From NCBI GenBank assembly GCA_032622095.1, contig CP136063.1, positions 214,411,982-214,475,981 of the forward strand: a stretch of 64,000 nucleotides of DNA. Reading direction: 5' to 3'. Below the pieces are notes generated by a model, which made no database searches, had not been told where the DNA came from, and saw nothing but the letters and a program-made list of their open reading frames with translations. The DNA is from Siphonodentalium dalli (lineage: Eukaryota > Mollusca > Scaphopoda > Gadilida > Siphonodentaliidae). A program made the translations under genes and the position numbers. This document shows positions 1 to 12,403 of this stretch, in pieces. The number at the start of each line of letters is the position of its first letter. Positions within the stretch are counted from its first letter, which is position 1.

Positions 1-1261
1 GATTTTGTATGATCATATACCATGACTCAGCATATATACTATCTCACTACGGGGCGTGTGATTCTACTTGAATGTGTAATGTCATTCCTATATGCAGCTA
101 ATGCCGAATGGAAAAATTATCCCAAAATAACACTACAAAATTTACTATGCGTACAACGTGATCGCTAAGCAAATATTTGAATTCCCTTCGATAGTAAACT
201 CTCGCACAGGTAACTCCCAGCCCAGCGGACAACAATCTAAACATTGCATTTCGTTTCGTCAAAACGAGTGATGACTTATGTTTGCAATATGTTTGTAGCG
301 GTAACAGGACAATTAATAGAGAGGTTCGCACAACGCACAGACGTAGGTTACGAATATTGTTAGTGTTCTATGCAACACAATGATGCGTACGGTCTAGCTG
401 TACTCGTGATGTCCATAACCGTCACAAGTTACTCACAACGTGCAGTATATCAATTTCTCCGGCTTGTGTCAACAATGCCATTTAAAGGTACAGCCACTAA
501 GTCAATTGGTTTTGTTGTACCATACAGTTATCATTTATCAAGCATCCGACAACCATCCTTAATTTGCCGATTGAATGGAAGATAATACGCGTTGAGTTAA
601 TCTGTTAGACCGTGCATACAAAGCGAACATCTCATTCTACCAAACGCCTTACCCCCCCCCCCCCCCAACATACTCCCACATAACAAAAATATTTTTTTAT
701 GAAACTACCTTATTTTTGAAACACCTACCGAACTGACCCACCCTGTGAGTATACTATATATAGCATACGCGAAAACACGTCAATTTATTACATGCGATAC
801 CCGCGCACTTCCACAACTCACCATGACAAAGCATATTAAGAGTACGTGGAATCGATATGTTCTGAGACAAATTGGACATCCATTGATCGAGCAAATGACA
901 ATGCCGGTAGAATCTGCTGACCTTGATTTGCGATTTTGTATGATCATATACACATATTTTTTTTGTCACGTTAAGGTTCTCGTATGTCATCGGCTCTATA
1001 CATGGTGATAAAGAAGGGGGGATTGCAAAAGGAATTATGAAATCACTTTTACTAGCTGTTTGTCGTTTCCATTTGAACGGATATATAGTTGTGTCTTCCT
1101 GTTTAGGTACCGTTGGGCGGGATCTACACAATGCATGCAGTAGATGAGGACTTATGTTTCAAACATCAAAATTTAAATCATTGTATAGTGTTCAGGCTAG
1201 ATCATGCCATCGATCTACTCTAACAAAGTCCATATAGAGAGAATAATCCGCCAATTAAAAA
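1..1261. other. No supported gene
   Basis: Contains a run of 14-15 C at 651-666. The 20-mer at position 1 (GATTTTGTATGATCATATAC) recurs at about 931. Overlapping ORFs on both strands near 750-1130 have no coding character. Confidence 0.5.
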
Positions 1262-1680
1262 TATGGGAACTGATTAAACGGACATGGCTCATTAGAACCT
1301 CCAACTGGTGTCTACGTAATTTGGAGGGACGGATACGACAGGTCGATAAATACATGAAATATTGATATACCGGCTTCATATGCTCTGAATAAAAAAACTT
1401 ACCAAATGTCAGAAAAACGCTCTCTATTTTTAACATATCAGGAATAGACTAACGCGGAACGCTCGTTTCTGGTCCATGTCGTGCACGTGGCTGTTTTGTT
1501 TTATTTTTTGGAACCCAAACACCGTGTTCATAGTTGTAGTTTTCAATGCGTATTTTTGGGTTTCATAATGCTCGTAGAAAGATAGTTCAGATGTGTATCG
1601 ACCTATTTCGATACATGTACCGGGAAATATTCAAAAGCGAATAATATTATGTGTAATTTGGAGAGCAAACCGCCATGTTC
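1262..1680 (+). repeat. Dispersed repeat, copy 1
   Basis: About 420 bp matching 35684-36122 in the same orientation. Shared phrases include ACGGACATGGCTCATT, TTGATATACCGGCTTC, ATATCAGGAATAGACTA and GCAAACCGCCATGT. Divergence with indels shows an old duplication; no inverted ends are obvious. Confidence 0.75.
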
Positions 1681-1698
1681 AAAACGTTCCCTGAGTTT

Positions 1699-2117
1699 GA
1701 ACTGGTGGAATATGATCTCTACATGCGTAGCCAGAGTATACATATTCATGACATTGAACTGGTGGAATATGATCTCTATGTGCGCCGCTGGATTAGATAA
1801 TCTTTGCATGAACTGGTGGAGTATGATCTATACATGTGTACATGCGTAGCCAGAGTACATATTCATGGTATTGAACTGGTGTAATATGATATCTACGTGC
1901 GCCGCCGGATTAGATAATTTTCGCGTGAACTGGTGGAGTATGATAGCTACATGCGTAGCCAGAGTACAAATTCATGACATTGAACTTGGGGCATATGATC
2001 TCTACGTGCGCCGCCGGATTAGATAATTTTCGCATGAACTGGCGGCGTGTGATCTCTGCATGCGTAGCCAAAGTACATATGTATGGCATTGAACTGGTGG
2101 AATATGATCTCCGCCGA
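1699..2117 (+). repeat. Minisatellite of two alternating subunits
   Basis: Eight units of 54-63 bp starting GAACTGGTGGAATATGATCT at 1699, 1756, 1810, 1873, 1927, 1982, 2036 and 2091. Odd units continue GCGTAGCCAGAGTACATATT and even units GCGCCGCYGGATTAGATAAT, giving a ~110-bp higher-order dimer. Confidence 0.85.
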
Positions 2118-4264
2118 AGTTATGATGGCTTTTGTTATCCCTGTCTGGTTACACGAAAGTCGATACAATTAATGTATTATGTAATATTATGCGGACTGCA
2201 TTTGCCACATAATGACTTAGGGTATGTTTATACACTGACTAGTTTGCACCGTATTTTTGCAGGCATTTTCTCATAGAAAACCCTATGTGCATGCCAGAAT
2301 ATGAACGGCAACATGCATATTAATGGATATTAATGGATATTTATGGATATTAATGGATATTTATGAAAGCTAACGAAAAGATAAGAAACATTTCGGTAGT
2401 TCCACGTGTAACTGTGCTACTGACACATTGCCTTAAAATACCTGTATGCTCTGGTATGCTTGATTCTTGCGAGAAAATTGCATGCTATTTACAGTCGAAT
2501 TTCGATAGAATCGCTACTAGTGGCTGTACCTATAGTTTTCACTTCTGAGCTGTGGTACAAATGCATTTTTATAAGCATTTTGTGCATTCGGTTTCTGAAT
2601 TGTAGTTTCCTATTCCGAAATGCACACAAAGGAATGCATGGCAAATTTGCGAGTGTAAGACCTACCCTTAAAGTGATGTGAAACACTCCGGTAGGGTGAT
2701 CAAAATTAAATGGAGAATATCTTGCTCAAAGTAGTTATTTTTACAAATATATTCAAATAACACACACCGTCATATATATTACTTAAATGCAATGATTCTT
2801 GGTGGCGAAATTGTTTTCGTTAGTTTATCACCAGTAGTTGCGTGACTTTGCGTCCCGATTCGAGAAGTAAATATTTACAATTGAGCGTACCGGTAGTTCG
2901 GATGATGTTTTCTATGGAGTGGTACGGTCGATTTGCTTGACATTTTCGGCGATGTTAGTAGAATGCTACATTCCCCCAGTTGGCATTGCACCTGAATACT
3001 AACTTATCAGTTTCACGCACTGAATAAGTCCACAATATGTCTTTAAGTACGAAAAAATAAATATGGTTCAATGTTCTATTCATGGTATGGAGGGAACCAA
3101 AGAGCATATTTCTCACTAATGTACGAAACAAAATTAAAACAGTGAATCATGAAACAAGAAATTTTGCAGTCTCATGTTCAAGATAAATTTCTTGTGTTTT
3201 GTTATACATTTGCCGCCCACAATGTTTTTACATATGTCCTACATGTGGGCCAGCTTGCGTGCTGTTAATCGTAAATGTTTGATAGACATACATGATTTTC
3301 CAGTTGAGGTTCACAGACACTTAAGTTATCAGCTAGAAGTCTGGTTTAGACTAATTTAAATGAAAGCATTCGTGACTCGACAATTTGTTTCACCCATTAA
3401 CCTAAAGGTGTCAAGGAATTTTCCAATGTTTGCATTCGTTTAGAAGAAGCTATGGAGAATCGCCGTCGTCAGTCATAACCGTACCAACACGAAATAAAAT
3501 GAACGCAAATATAACTACTAGTTAAATATTTGTTTTCAAATCCACCCAGATAGCATTAAACACAGAGTTTACACAAGAAGACGAACATTTACATTACCTA
3601 GATCTACTCATTATTACTCACGAGAAAAATCAATTCGTTGGCTATGCGCATTGTAATTTGGTTCCATATTCAAATAAGTGCATGTGCTATATATTATATT
3701 GTGGACTGGATATCTATATGTATTTATGTGCATGCCGCGAGACAGGGACGCCGAACATACTCTAAATACACATGGATGTGCAATATACAATAGCATGCAC
3801 ACCCCTTTGGCACAAACTTACTGATTGAGTAACGCGAACAATGATGCAACATATCTTCGCGGAAATACGCACCTAATCGAATTTTATTGTGAAATAGCTA
3901 CATAATGTTATTATTTTATTCTGAATTAAGCAGATAATGGAGTCATAGCCGTTTTTTTTTTCGTTTTTATGGCGCGGGCCACAATGAAAACACCTGTTAA
4001 AGAGCGTACACCTGAAAAGTCGTGAGTCGGCTTATTTGTGTCATTGTGCGCACATAATCTGCTTAGAATCTCCTCATTGTGACTAAACTATTCACAGTAA
4101 GTTACTGCAACATAGTTTATTATTGTTGATGATGTTGCTCCATAACAGAAATCGCCCGTTGCTTCAAAACAAAAATCGCAAAGTGATATTCTACGGTTAG
4201 ACTCTCAGAAAAAGAGGTTCATATTTGAACTATCAAATTTGGTCCAGATGTTGATGAGAAACGA
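2118..4264. other. No supported gene
   Basis: Holds a short TAATGGATAT-type tandem repeat at 2321-2364 and a fragment of the GCTCTTTAACA-type repeat at about 3970-4080 that is related to 6510-6945. ORFs at 2363-2686 overlap on both strands and look random. Confidence 0.45.
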
Positions 4265-4766
4265 TTAAAGGTACGGTTGGCCTTCGCGGTGGGTATCCTG
4301 TGAAAATATTTCCACCCGTCGAAAACCGCCACAAACAGAAAGAACAACAAAATGTAGACAGACTTTGTCCGTATACAAATAAGAAATATCGCATAAACAG
4401 TATGTTATTATCATATCTTTGACCATTGTTATGTAAACAAAAGCATAAAAAGTTACTTTTCTGGTGTTTGTTTATATTATGATGGTAAACATAAAGAGCG
4501 TTCTTTGTTGGTGAATTCCTGATATGGAACGAATAAAGAGCGTTTATGCCATTTGTGTGTGATTAGCCAGCAGCATTGTGATGTCTTCTGTAACACAATC
4601 AGGCTCTTGCTTAGGTAAAATATAGTAAATCTTTATGATAACATGCTGTTTACGCGATGGTCATGGTATATATGAACGAAACTGTATGCGTTTTAATGTT
4701 TTTCTGTTTACGGTGATTGGAACAAATATGAATATTTTCGACAACTAAGGCCTCACGTGCCTTTAA
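4265..4766. mobile_element. TTAA-flanked inverted-repeat element (second family), complete copy
   Basis: Ends TTAA-AGGTACGG and CGTGCC-TTTAA, about 500 bp. Near the left end CGCGGTGGGTATCCTG is followed by AAAACCGCCACAAACAGAAA; a degenerate complement of the internal CATAAACAGTATGTTAT is found near the right end. Related sequences lie at 11821-12010 and, as a larger inverted copy, at 34994-35518. No ORF. Confidence 0.55.
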
Positions 4767-5021
4767 CACTAAATGAACCAAACAATATTTGTGGATTGAT
4801 GCTGTCAGATGGGTGAAATATTACAGTATTTTGTCTAACCCAACCGATCGTCAAATTGATGCATTGATAAAGGTTCATGCGCGACTCCAAGTGGAAACAT
4901 TACTCTTGGGTGTTTATGTGTACATAACTCACATTTTAATCTAATCCACTGTCTGATTAACTACACAGTTACTTCGCTACGATCCTTTTTATACCTGATT
5001 CTGTTCTGATTCTTTTCTGGT

Positions 5022-5075
5022 GGTGATATGGCCTAGCGGTTAAAACGACATTAAACCCTCAATCAATCAATAACT
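5022..5075 (+). repeat. Truncated tRNA-derived SINE-like fragment
   Basis: GATATGGCCTAGCGGTTAAA resembles a tRNA A-box (TGGCNNAGYGG). The B-box half is missing and the sequence jumps to a tail-like (AATC)n stretch, TTAAACCCTCAATCAATCAA, typical of invertebrate SINE ends. Confidence 0.4.
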
Positions 5076-5125
5076 TTGCAACTGCCCATTGATGTGTATT
5101 GCAATAAACATATTGTATGTTGTAA

Positions 5126-5403
5126 CTTACCAGCCTTTTGTTTAATCCTGAATCCAGAGTACCAGTTAATGGAGGGGATTGAATCTTGCATATCGCCTGA
5201 AAATGGCCCCAATCCCTAGCTTACCAGCCTTTTGTTTAATCCTGAATCCAGAGTACCAGTTAATGGAGGGGATTGAATCTTGCATATCGCCTGAAAATGG
5301 CCCCAATCCCTAGCTTACCAGCCTTTTGTTTAATCCTGAATCCAGAGTACCAGTTAATGGATGGGATTGAATCCTGCATATCGCCTGAAAATGGCCCCAA
5401 TCC
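5126..5403 (+). repeat. Three tandem copies of a 94-bp unit
   Basis: Units start CTTACCAGCCTTTTGTTTAA at 5126, 5220 and 5314. The first two are nearly identical; the third has a few substitutions. No coding frame. Confidence 0.9.
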
Positions 5404-6509
5404 CGCGTTCGGAGAGCGGGGGTGACACCCTCATACCACACATAGCATGAGTTGGCTCTTCATATCTGAGTATGATTCCAAATTAATTAACAGACAAATC
5501 CCCGAACACAAGGGTCGTGCATGGCCAGCATGTTCCCGTGAAAATATGTACACAAGGGGCTTATTGTAATGAGCGAAATAGGCATATATTACCAATTATT
5601 TACCCTCAATGTACGCTCTATACATATGGACCTAACGCGCGGCTTTTAAAACAGTCCATGCACTATTGGACCATTTTCATACGAAATAAGCCCATATTTG
5701 CAGGGGGTCAGGAACACATTTGCAGACACGGGGCTGATTGTGTTTTGCAGTACTCTGAGTACCCACTTCGTGCAAAAACAAACATTCCGCGCATGTTTTT
5801 GAAGCCACACCACCCCCCAAACTCGCACTTCATTTTGACTAGCAAGCATTTCCAGACTGTTCTGCGAAATTATACTGTTCAACTGAAGTTCAACTAGACT
5901 AGAAAGATCACAGCACATGTCCAAACAGCTGGCCAAAATTAATTATATCCTCCTAATTCAGCCCGATTGAATATATATGAGCTCATCACATGTGTAGGTA
6001 CGCACACATGCATATACAGTACATGTCTAATGGTACATGACCTGAATATACGAATATTCCTGGATATACCAGATTATAACATTAATAAATGTGATGATGG
6101 TTTGGAGATATGTCCTAGCCAAAGATAATTGTTGTTGAATGTTGTTCATCAGGTCCAGCACATCTACTGAGGGGGCTTAATGTCTCAAATCCCCGAACGA
6201 TATAATGAAACATAAACAATCCCACATATATGAGCATATAAGCGATTACGACAAAATAAATGACTGCAAAATTGGGTGACATAAATTTCCAGACTTTTCT
6301 TCCGAAACGCGGACATTATCTGCATATGATGTAACTTGTTTTTCAGCCTGTTCTCCCAAACATACGCAGATTGTCTGCTCACAACATAACTTGTTTTAGG
6401 TTGATAATCTGCTGAGAATATCCTCAATTTGAGTCGATATTGGGCTGAAAATAAGACCGTTTTAGTCACATTATCGACCCACAATGAGGCGATTCAAAGC
6501 AGATAATTC
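5404..6509. other. No supported gene
   Basis: A 126-codon plus ORF (5517-5897) is opposed by a minus ORF over the same bases and contains short inverted phrases (GGGCTTATT / AATAAGCCC). It is regarded as non-coding. 6184-6484 resembles the following tandem duplication in part. Confidence 0.4.
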
Positions 6510-6945
6510 TACGCACAGTGACACAGACAAGTCAACTCACGAATATTCAGGTTCACGCTCTTTAACATGTGTTTTCGACGAAATAACGGACATGAACCCA
6601 TTATCTGCTTATTTCAGGATCAAATAATCACATTATGTACCTATTTCACTTTATAGGTCGATTATGTGTGTATTTAAGCGAGTATATGTTTGTATTTTAT
6701 GTAGATAATCTGCTTAGAATCGCCTGAGATTATGGACAATGACACAAATAAGCCAACTCACGACTGTTCAGGTGTGCGCTCTTTAACATGTGTTTTTGCA
6801 GTGGCCCGCAACACAAAACGAAATAACGGGTATGAGTCCATTGTCGGCTTATTTCAGAATGAAATGATCACATTATGTACCTATTTCATATTATATGTCT
6901 ATTATATGCGTATTTGTGCAGGAAATGTTGTTAAATTACAGATCC
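6510..6945 (+). repeat. Tandem duplication of about 220-240 bp
   Basis: Two blocks share TGACACARAYAAGYCAACTC, GCTCTTTAACATGTGTTTT, CGAAATAACGG and CACATTATGTACCTATTTCA. The same phrases occur in fragments near 3970-4080, 25400-25465 and 37490-37830, so this is a dispersed family. Confidence 0.7.
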
Positions 6946-8252
6946 AATAACCTTCTTGCTGCTAAAAAAAAATACAAATATTTAAAAACAATTATTACAA
7001 AATGAATGACGTTGCTCTCCGCTAAATTTTCCATATTACGACGTCGGGCCGATATATCAGTCTGCTGTAGTCAACCGGGTGCAGTTATATCACACTGCCG
7101 CGTTAAAAGGGTTCGGAAAAACTTTGACGCTAAAACTGCAAAATGCAAATAACTGACTATCTACGTACATTAACGTAATTGACTCGCACATCGATTCTCA
7201 TCGGACGATTGCACCTAGTTAGTATTTTGATTGAGATGTTTAGCCCAATCGGTAAATGTACTGGAATTGTTCATGACAACGTGTACAATGCATTGTCATT
7301 AAGAAGATGAAGATGAAGATACTATACACCAATGGCAGTACAGGCGTACAGACACAGACACGTTTGGACATTGCGTGAAATTGCATGTAGGCAACTACAC
7401 TGTGTGATTTGTAACAACTCTTTGAACACGGAAGTGGGGGTTTAAAAATATCGCAAATTATTTGAAATGAAAACCGCCGAAATAATACTTTATCAGTCAC
7501 CACGAGCATCATAGCTAAAACAGAAGGACCAACCAAAACCAATGTATTATATCAGGACTAGTTGTCGGAATTATATATCTTCGAGTTAGATTCGATTAGA
7601 CAACACAGATGGATATAATGCGTTCTTCCATCTGTGGGGAGCAACTCTATTTTATTACACATGCGGGTTTACACCCAAGAGTTATCTTCACAATACCTGA
7701 ATTTGTGCACCATCTTTAGCATTCTAGTCTCGTTACACTGCGCTGACACCAATGTTATGTTATTTCAGGACACCTGAGAGGAACATATACATGTGCCACA
7801 CTATTTTGCTCGGGTTATCACTGTGACCTTGTGTCAATTATAGTTCCCATACCTGACATATTCACAAATAATTTGTGGTATCACCACCCCCACCTTTAGT
7901 ATGCGGGTTTCGTGATTTTGTAAGTAGTACGCATGATTCATACTCATCTGTTAACTCGTACTCGAGACTCATACGCATGGCCATTTTTACAGGTATTCAC
8001 GATTCAACAATAAGGCTGGTACGCGGCTTTTATAGCATTAAATTTCAACTGTTTGTTTATGTCCAAGCCAAATCCGGATATAATCATATGTTTCACCCAT
8101 ACAGAGCCCCAGACAAACATGAGCAGACGACACTCTTCCATATGCTTCTATATATGTGTGGGGCTCCCTGCAGGGTAATGGATGTTTTTTATTTTATGTC
8201 CTAAATTTTTTTTAAAAACATTTATTTAAAACAAATGATAAAAAATTGTTAG
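6946..8252. other. No supported gene
   Basis: ORFs at 7240-7542 (minus) and 7875-8204 (plus) have no recognisable protein features. A GAAGATGAAGAT microsatellite lies at 7303-7319. Confidence 0.45.
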
Positions 8253-8321
8253 GCCAATGCATTCTCTTATATATGCGAGGCGACCTATGGTCGACTCGCA
8301 TATATAAGAGAATGCATTGGC
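8253..8321. repeat. Solitary 69-bp palindrome
   Basis: Arms start GCCAATGCATTCTCTTATAT and match over 33 bp with one mismatch around a TAT centre. The flanks TTAG on the left and CACAGGG on the right are those seen beside the palindromes inside the TTAA elements, but no TTAACCC ends are present here. Confidence 0.9.
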
Positions 8322-9099
8322 ACAGGGTAAAAAAAAATACTATATTGATGTGTTGCAGTTATGTACATTTCTTCTGAAATTGTGTGCAAGGTATCATATT
8401 ACTGGTAATAACCATGACTTGTATTCTATATTGCTTTTCATCTAGAGGGGTGTTAAAAAAATACGAGCAGACGAGACAGGAGAATCGATACAACAAGTGC
8501 AGAATGAGTCTAATTTATTGGTGGGAAATGTTTAGGTAATAAGTTCAACAAACGGCCTAATGTTCAGCTAATTATCTGAACATTTCAACGAGTATTCAGT
8601 ACAAAAGGTTTAATTGACGCGCACATATACCGAAAGTATCCTATAATGAGGCAGATCGCGCTAAATATATATATGTATTACATGTGCTACTTTCGCATTT
8701 TTTTGCATTCCAGAACTAACTAAATATGTTGGATATTTTCTTGCTATTTTGCAACGTTTTGTCCATGCCACAGATGAATAATATACCATTCCAATATATA
8801 CTTGTATAACAGACGGGAGATTAAATTTTGTAAAGATAAACTGTACTTATATTATATAACAGCTCTCCACACCAATGGAGGACAATGCAGATATATTATG
8901 TATTATATGCTAAGCTATCAAATAGTAGTATATTTGTATCAGATAAAAACCGTTATTCGTCTAGTGACATATCGATATCTCACTCTTATCCATCCACGCT
9001 AAAATTAAAAGTGACTAGGTTCTTACTGGAAGACTGCTATAAGTCCCTGATTTATCAGCTTGTAAAATTGTAATATGTGATCAAGCAAAAATTGTTTTG
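8322..9099. other. No supported gene
   Basis: Low-complexity A/T-rich DNA. The stretch 8510-8640 (GTAATAAGTT, TTATCTGAACATTT) matches 15539-15640 in part, another fragment of the 13-kb repeat neighbourhood. Confidence 0.4.
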
Positions 9100-9462
9100 T
9101 TAACCCTTTACCCAACAAACCGGCCAAATAAAGCTTCAACAACCTAAAATATCTTCGGTCTGTCTCAATAGAACCATACAAATATGGATATCATTGGAAC
9201 CGGCTCCTTGACCACATTGTGATAGTTACAGGTATGCCCTGTGCCAATGCATTCTCTTATATATGCGAGTCGACCATAGGTCGCCTCTCATATATAAGAG
9301 AATGCATTGGCCTAAAAAACATTCTTACATTCTTTAACAATTTTATAATTTTTAATGTGTTAAGCCAATGCATTCTCTTATATATGCGAGGCGACCTATG
9401 GTCGACTCGCATATATAAGAGAATGCATTGGCAGAGGGCCGTTCTGTTGGGTAAAGGGTTAA
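9100..9462. mobile_element. TTAA element with two embedded palindromes, copy A
   Basis: Ends TTAACCCTTTACCCAACA and the complement TGTTGGGTAAAGGGTTAA, 363 bp. The 69-bp palindromes lie at 9243-9311 and 9364-9432, in opposite orientation to each other. TTAA at both ends and an initial CCC are typical of piggyBac-type non-autonomous elements. No transposase; apparent ORFs are the palindrome read in three frames. Confidence 0.85.
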
Positions 9463-11098
9463 ACATAGTATGATGTAAGCACCTGTATCCCATGGCCAAT
9501 CTGTCTGGAAAAATGGAACTATTTGTATATGCACAAGCCCATTACCATTGATGTCCTTAGGTATAATCTTCTTTCGAGTTGAGCCATTGGGCAACTGAGC
9601 GGAGCTTATAATAAACATTTATTGTTTTGTCATCACGATTGAGATAATTCCCATATCCAACTAAAAAGTGTATATATCCTCTATTTATTATAAACGGACA
9701 TTTCACTAGTGAATTATGTCACTTTATGTAGCGCATTATGCATTCATACGCGCTATCAAAATGTATTCGCCATGGGTATTATGGAGGATTTCTGGTAATA
9801 ATACATTCGATGCAGGGACTATTTTGTAAAACACTCGAGCGCAATGTGCTCTTGTATTTGTACAACGTCACTGTCTCATGAATTATATTTCACGTCACAA
9901 GTTCAATCAATTAACGAATTTGATGGAATTATAATCGCTGATACCTGAAATTTGCTCGCATATATAAATACCGTTTTACTGCAATGCCAGGTCTTTTCAA
10001 GTCTTACTGGGGGGCAGTATGAAGACTCTATTGTTAATACAAATTGACTAATGTGGATTTGATTTTACGGGGTTATAGGTGGGGAATACATCAGACGTGT
10101 ATGCCACACGAGTTGTTTTAATGAACTTTGGCTTCCGGTTGATGGATTTATTTATAGAACGCAAGAATAACGACTTTTCTGATGGGATATTAATTAAAAC
10201 AAGGAAACACATTTTCAACAACATTTAAATATATAACACATTGACAATCATCATTGCAATCCATAATATAGATGTAAGTTCTCTAAAATACTCGGAATAT
10301 TTGCCAACTTTGACAAACCCCAAATAACCTGAATTTGATCCAAAAAAGGTTATGGTGAAAGGAATTAAATGTTATTAAATTATTGGTCATTTAAGAACCT
10401 AGTCATAGCGATAAATACGCTAACTGCCCGTTTTGTTACCGGGAGACTTGTACATATTGTATACATACTATCATTATCATTACCACCAACTACTTTTTGT
10501 AAATATTTGTTCTTCTGTATCTCAAATGTTCTCATGAACCGAGAGAAAATAAACAATTGATCAATTTGACAATTGCTCAATGGTTCTCCTAATGCCCACA
10601 ACTGAAGCAACTAATGAGATTCCAAGCACTATATTCGATTATTCGACAAAATTATAAGACTGATAGAAAAGTAATGATAAATCATGTATATCAAAAAGTC
10701 CCGAACCTATATATATATGTATATGATGTCATACGGCAATTCCTTTAAAACGAAAAAATAGTTAACAGACCCACTTGTAATAACGGATTATAACATATAT
10801 TATACTTAAGCTTAACAATCTTACACCTTTCGGTGTGATACATTTTACACCTCACGGCAGATGGAATAAACATACCATATAGCAATTAAATCTCTTTCAC
10901 AGCATGGTCTATTCTTGAAAATAAGCTCACCACAAACCCATCAGCAATTCCATTACAACCTATTCAACCATAACCTATTCATAAAACTAGGATATTATCC
11001 TTTCCTACACAAACAATGGATCAAAACAGATATTATTGTTAACGATTTGATGGGTGAATATTTAGATTTTCTCAGTTATACTCGTTCTCATATTCTAT
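9463..11098. other. No supported gene
   Basis: A TATA-like CATATATAAATACC at 9957-9970 is followed about 50 bp later by ATGAAGACTCTATTG, which soon meets a stop and has no good donor. ORFs at 10369-10610 are open on both strands. Confidence 0.4.
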
Positions 11099-11523
11099 TT
11101 AACCCTTTACCCAACAAAACGCCCAAATAAAGCTTCAACAGCCTAAAATATCTTCGGTCTGTCTCGATAACACCATACAAATATGGATATCATTGGAATC
11201 GGTTCATTGACTACATTGTGATGGTTACAGTTATGCCCTGTGCCAATGCATTCTCTTATATATGCGAGTCGACCATAGGTCGCCTCGCATATATAAGAGA
11301 ATGCATTGGCCTAAAGGGAATTCTTTTTTTAAACACTGTTTACCATTTTTTCTTACATTCTTTAACAATTTTATAAATTTGTTCTACATTCTTTGACAAT
11401 TTTATCATTTTTAATATGTGTTAAGCCAATGCATTCTCTTATATATGCGAGGCGACCTATGGTCGACTCGCATATATAAGAGAATGCATTGGCACAAGGC
11501 CGTTCTGTTGGGTAAAGGGTTAA
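11099..11523. mobile_element. TTAA element with two embedded palindromes, copy B
   Basis: 425 bp, same orientation as copy A. Palindromes at 11242-11310 and 11425-11493. The left internal segment (AAATAAAGCTTCAACARCCT ...) matches copy A closely; the central A/T-rich spacer is longer because a TTCTTACATTCTTTAACAAT-type phrase is duplicated. Confidence 0.85.
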
Positions 11524-11820
11524 ATACCGCGAGTTTACGCAGTATCAATGTATTATAAGTGCAATCCCAAATGCACGGATGAAAAGTAAAAAGCACAACA
11601 TAGGATTAACAATATAAAAAATAACAACATTGAAACCTTTGCATAAAGTCATACTAAAACTGTTATCCACATTTTCTCAGAAAATACCCGTTCCCGAAAT
11701 TTCGCTACCGAAAATGCGAAAAGAGATTAGAAACTTCATGTTCCTCAACATTGATTAGAAACAACTATTTGCAAATTTGTTTTAACATGATACGATATGA
11801 AACATTGTCGAACATTGTTA

Positions 11821-12010
11821 TTAAAGGCACGGATGTCCTCCGCGGTGGGTATTGTTGTTAAATTAGAAACATCCGTTAAAACCACCACACACAGAAAGAA
11901 TAGTAAAATATAGGCTGATCTTGTTCTTATACCAATCATAAACATCGCGTACATTGTATGCTGTTACCAGGCATGTACGCTGGGTAAACAAACGCCAAAT
12001 TATGTTACAT
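11821..12010. mobile_element. Fragment of the second TTAA family
   Basis: Begins TTAA-AGGCACGG and carries CCGCGGTGGGTATTG, ACCACCACACACAGAAAGAA and a GGTAAACAAACGC end like 4265-4440. No matching right end was found. Confidence 0.5.
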
Positions 12011-12244
12011 CATAGTGCATAACGATTAGGTGATAACCAAAGCACTCATTGAGTTAACGCCGGAAAACCACACTGATTGAACTTTGTTTTAAACTTCCAC
12101 CAAGTTGTTTACAACATACCGGCATAGCGCTTGCTAATCCTCGCCACTCAAGATTTCGGTGTTGAACGGATCACAACGAATCAGTCTACTATAAATTCGC
12201 CACGGTCATGAGTGTTTCGCTTATCGCCCACTCTTTACGTGGTG

Positions 12245-12403
12245 TATATAAATAAACAATCGGTTCACACAAAGTGTGTTTTGTGGATACCATCGTATTC
12301 ATACTATAATACTATAATACTATAATATTCGTATATCATTGAGGACATTTTCATAATTTTCTAATTGTAATTTCTGAATTATAACCTATAATGAAGGCAA
12401 TCC
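12245..12403 (+). promoter_or_regulatory. TATA-like sequence followed by a start codon and donor
   Basis: GTGTATATAAATAAAC is a good TATA match. About 145 bp on, ATGAAGGCAATCC runs straight into the donor GTGAGTTTA. This could be the promoter and first exon of a plus-strand gene, but no second exon was identified, so it may be chance in A/T-rich DNA. Confidence 0.15.

Noticed and set aside
5022-5075. Functional tRNA gene
   Set aside because: Only an A-box-like half is present; there is no B-box, anticodon arm or acceptor pairing.
5517-5897. 126-codon plus ORF
   Set aside because: Opposed by a minus ORF, no domain, contains inverted phrases, and no splice or promoter support.
9219-9618. Overlapping ORFs of 80-88 codons
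   Set aside because: They are translations of the palindromes and TTAA ends in several frames; the same peptide phrases recur at every copy.
9957-10049. TATA box followed by a signal-peptide start (MKTLLLIQ)
   Set aside because: A stop comes after ten codons and no usable donor precedes it; TATA matches are frequent in this A/T-rich DNA.
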